From Chitinibacter sp. SCUT-21 (GTDB taxonomy: Bacteria; Pseudomonadota; Gammaproteobacteria; Burkholderiales; Chitinibacteraceae), in contig CP102611.1 in NCBI GenBank assembly GCA_041874755.1, forward strand, positions 3,100,001-3,164,000: a DNA stretch of 64,000 nt, given 5' to 3'. The stretch's first letter is position 1. Each line of letters opens with the position of its first letter. The position numbers were made by a program, and so were the translations under genes. Below the pieces are notes generated by a model. The model had not been told where the DNA came from and ran no database searches. It worked only from the letters and a program-made list of their open reading frames with translations. Positions 62,805 through 64,000 of this stretch are shown piece after piece.

Positions 62805-62958
62805 AAGCAGTCGCGATTGGCGATGAATGGTTCTTGTGTTGCGTTGCCATCCAGGCCGAAAGCGTGCGCTAAAGCGCCGCCATATCCGCGCCAGGGTTGA
62901 CGGCGGCGGGCCTACGCCGCAGACTGATCGACTTACTGAATATGCGGAAAAACTGACG

Positions 62959-63531
62959 ATGACCACGGTAGTAGTCGTGCAAAAAGACGGCCAAATTGCC
63001 ATTGCGGCCGATAGCCAATCGACTTTTGGCGATATGCGTTTGGGCGCAATCGACGATGCGCGCTGGAATAAAATTTTTGAGCACAATGGCAGCTATTTTG
63101 CGATTTGCGGCAGCGCAGCGCACGATCTGGTGCTGCAATCGGCGCTAAAGAAAATTAAAAATCTTGATTTTTCCAGCCGCGCCGCCATCTTTGAGTCATT
63201 CCGCAAATTGCACGTCAAACTCAAAGAAGACTTCTACCTTAAACCCGATGAGGAAGAAGACGATCCGTACGAATCGAGCCAGATGACGGTGTTGATCGCC
63301 AATCAGCACGGCATTTTTGGCGTGTACAGCCTGCGCGAAGTGTATGAATTCCAGCGTTTTTGGGCGATGGGCAGCGGGCGCGATTTTGCGATTGGCGCGA
63401 TGAATGCGCTGTACGATCAGCTCGACGCAGCCGGTTTAGCCAAAGCCGGCATCGAAGCCGGTTGCGCGTTTGATATTAGCTCGAGCATGCCAATGACCAG
63501 CTATCAGCTGGCAAAAGTGCAGCCAGAATAA
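62959..63531 (+). CDS. Proteasome-like peptidase, BPH type
   Basis: 190 residues of Ntn-hydrolase fold, resembling HslV but distinct. It begins MTTVVVVQKDGQIAIAADSQ; after Met removal the N-terminal Thr would be the nucleophile, as in proteasome beta subunits. Segments AICGSAAHDLVLQSAL, MTVLIANQHGIFGVYSL and FWAMGSGRDFAIGAMNALY fit the betaproteobacterial proteasome homologue (BPH) group. No unfoldase gene is adjacent (no hslU seen), so it may work alone. ATG 62959 was chosen to place Thr at position 2; upstream in-frame starts would bury it. It is followed by hslO 82 bases downstream. Confidence 0.82.
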   Translation: MTTVVVVQKDGQIAIAADSQSTFGDMRLGAIDDARWNKIFEHNGSYFAICGSAAHDLVLQSALKKIKNLDFSSRAAIFESFRKLHVKLKEDFYLKPDEEEDDPYESSQMTVLIANQHGIFGVYSLREVYEFQRFWAMGSGRDFAIGAMNALYDQLDAAGLAKAGIEAGCAFDISSSMPMTSYQLAKVQPE

Positions 63532-63613
63532 GCGTTTTCACAAGGTATAATGGCGGCAAAAGTACGGATTCGTTCTGGCTTTTGTCCAGAACACAGCTTG
63601 AAAGGTTGAAGCA

Positions 63614-64000
63614 ATGAAAGATGTTTTAGAGCGTTTCTTGTTTGAAAAAGCGCCGGTGCGCGGCGAATTGGTCAAGCTCGACGCCACGTATAAAGAAGTG
63701 CTGGCGCGGCATAATTACCCGCAAGTGCTGCAATCGCGCTTGGGCGAATTGATGGCGGCCGGCGCGCTGCTGTCGGCCATGCTTAAATTTGACGGCACTT
63801 TGGTGATGCAAATGCACGGCACTGGCGCCTTGCAATTGCTGGTGGTTGAAGTGACCAGCCAAAACACCTTGCGCGCGACCGCGCGTTGGGACGCCGACAA
63901 GATTGGTCAATTTGACGGACAAGATGCGAAGGCATCCATCGCCGAGTTATTGGGGCGTGGCCGCTTTATGATCACGATCGACCCAACGGTGGGCGAGGCG
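63614..64000 (+). CDS. hslO: Redox chaperone Hsp33 (3' end outside window)
   Basis: 129 N-terminal residues visible: MKDVLERFLFEKAPVRGELV, then RLGELMAAGALLSAMLKFDG, QMHGTGALQLLVVEV and FMITIDPTVGEA are Hsp33 landmarks. Hsp33 is a zinc-regulated holdase activated by oxidants; its CxC...CxxC zinc site is beyond the window edge, so integrity of the C-terminus cannot be checked. AAAGG is upstream of the ATG. Confidence 0.95.
   Translation, partial: MKDVLERFLFEKAPVRGELVKLDATYKEVLARHNYPQVLQSRLGELMAAGALLSAMLKFDGTLVMQMHGTGALQLLVVEVTSQNTLRATARWDADKIGQFDGQDAKASIAELLGRGRFMITIDPTVGEA

Overview
The window is an ordinary chromosomal stretch of a flagellated, chemotactic betaproteobacterium. Gene families and order (orn next to an M48 protease, a pterin dehydratase and rsgA; a paired bacterioferritin with bfd; an ExDD-type RelA; a proteasome-like BPH peptidase; a Nudix-ThiE fusion) point to Neisseriales, probably a Chitinibacteraceae-type genus. 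That placement is inference from protein flavour, not a measured phylogeny. I see no insertion sequence, prophage, integrase, CRISPR array or rRNA operon.

Layout. 1-12.6 kb: the argJ 3' end, a cytoplasmic TPR-GAF histidine kinase, a 47-residue protein with a strong ribosome binding site, a Nudix-ThiE fusion followed by a membrane-anchored unknown, a DUF4124/thioredoxin-fold protein, a SYLF lipid-binding protein, a lytic transglycosylase, proS, an imelysin-like protein, a tautomerase and a PhnD-like binding protein. 12.6-26.9 kb: a self-contained tRNA-Tyr unit, srkA, a diguanylate cyclase overlapping a YejF-like double ATPase, xth, a Crp/Fnr regulator, a YHS protein, an FMN riboswitch before a ribB with an in-frame stop, an aspartate racemase, a cupin, the iron-storage group (bfd and two complementary bacterioferritin subunits), hisN, sseA, a methyltransferase, yebC and a GST. 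27.0-42.7 kb: a co-directional motility block, cheY-cheA-cheW-mcp-cheRDB-fleR-fliEFGHIJ. 42.7-54.5 kb: tRNA-Arg(CCU), pyk, a dCache chemoreceptor, relA, a DUF2062 protein, rsgA-pterin dehydratase-M48 protease facing orn, pncC, a WYL regulator and a VOC protein. 54.5-62.7 kb: a GntR/UTRA regulator, then a tightly packed minus-strand operon joining a LolCDE/MacB-like ABC transporter, a 55-residue membrane protein, a LolA-fold periplasmic protein, an outer-membrane barrel and a LytS/LytTR two-component pair, with another barrel gene just upstream. 62.9-64 kb: a proteasome-like peptidase and the start of hslO.

How the genes work together. Receptors signal through CheA/CheW to CheY, adapt through CheR/CheB/CheD, and the fli genes build the flagellar base, switch and export apparatus under a sigma-54 activator. 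Bfd and the bacterioferritin subunits store and release iron. The 55.4-62.7 kb block looks like a complete envelope-spanning trafficking route (ATPase, inner-membrane permease, periplasmic carrier, outer-membrane barrel) with its own cell-surface sensing. It is the best candidate here for an undescribed system.

The most concrete anomalies are the in-frame TAA at codon 13 of ribB behind its FMN riboswitch, a terminator-like hairpin in the leader of the bacterioferritin genes, and a run of about 20-bp degenerate repeats in front of the LolA/ABC operon.
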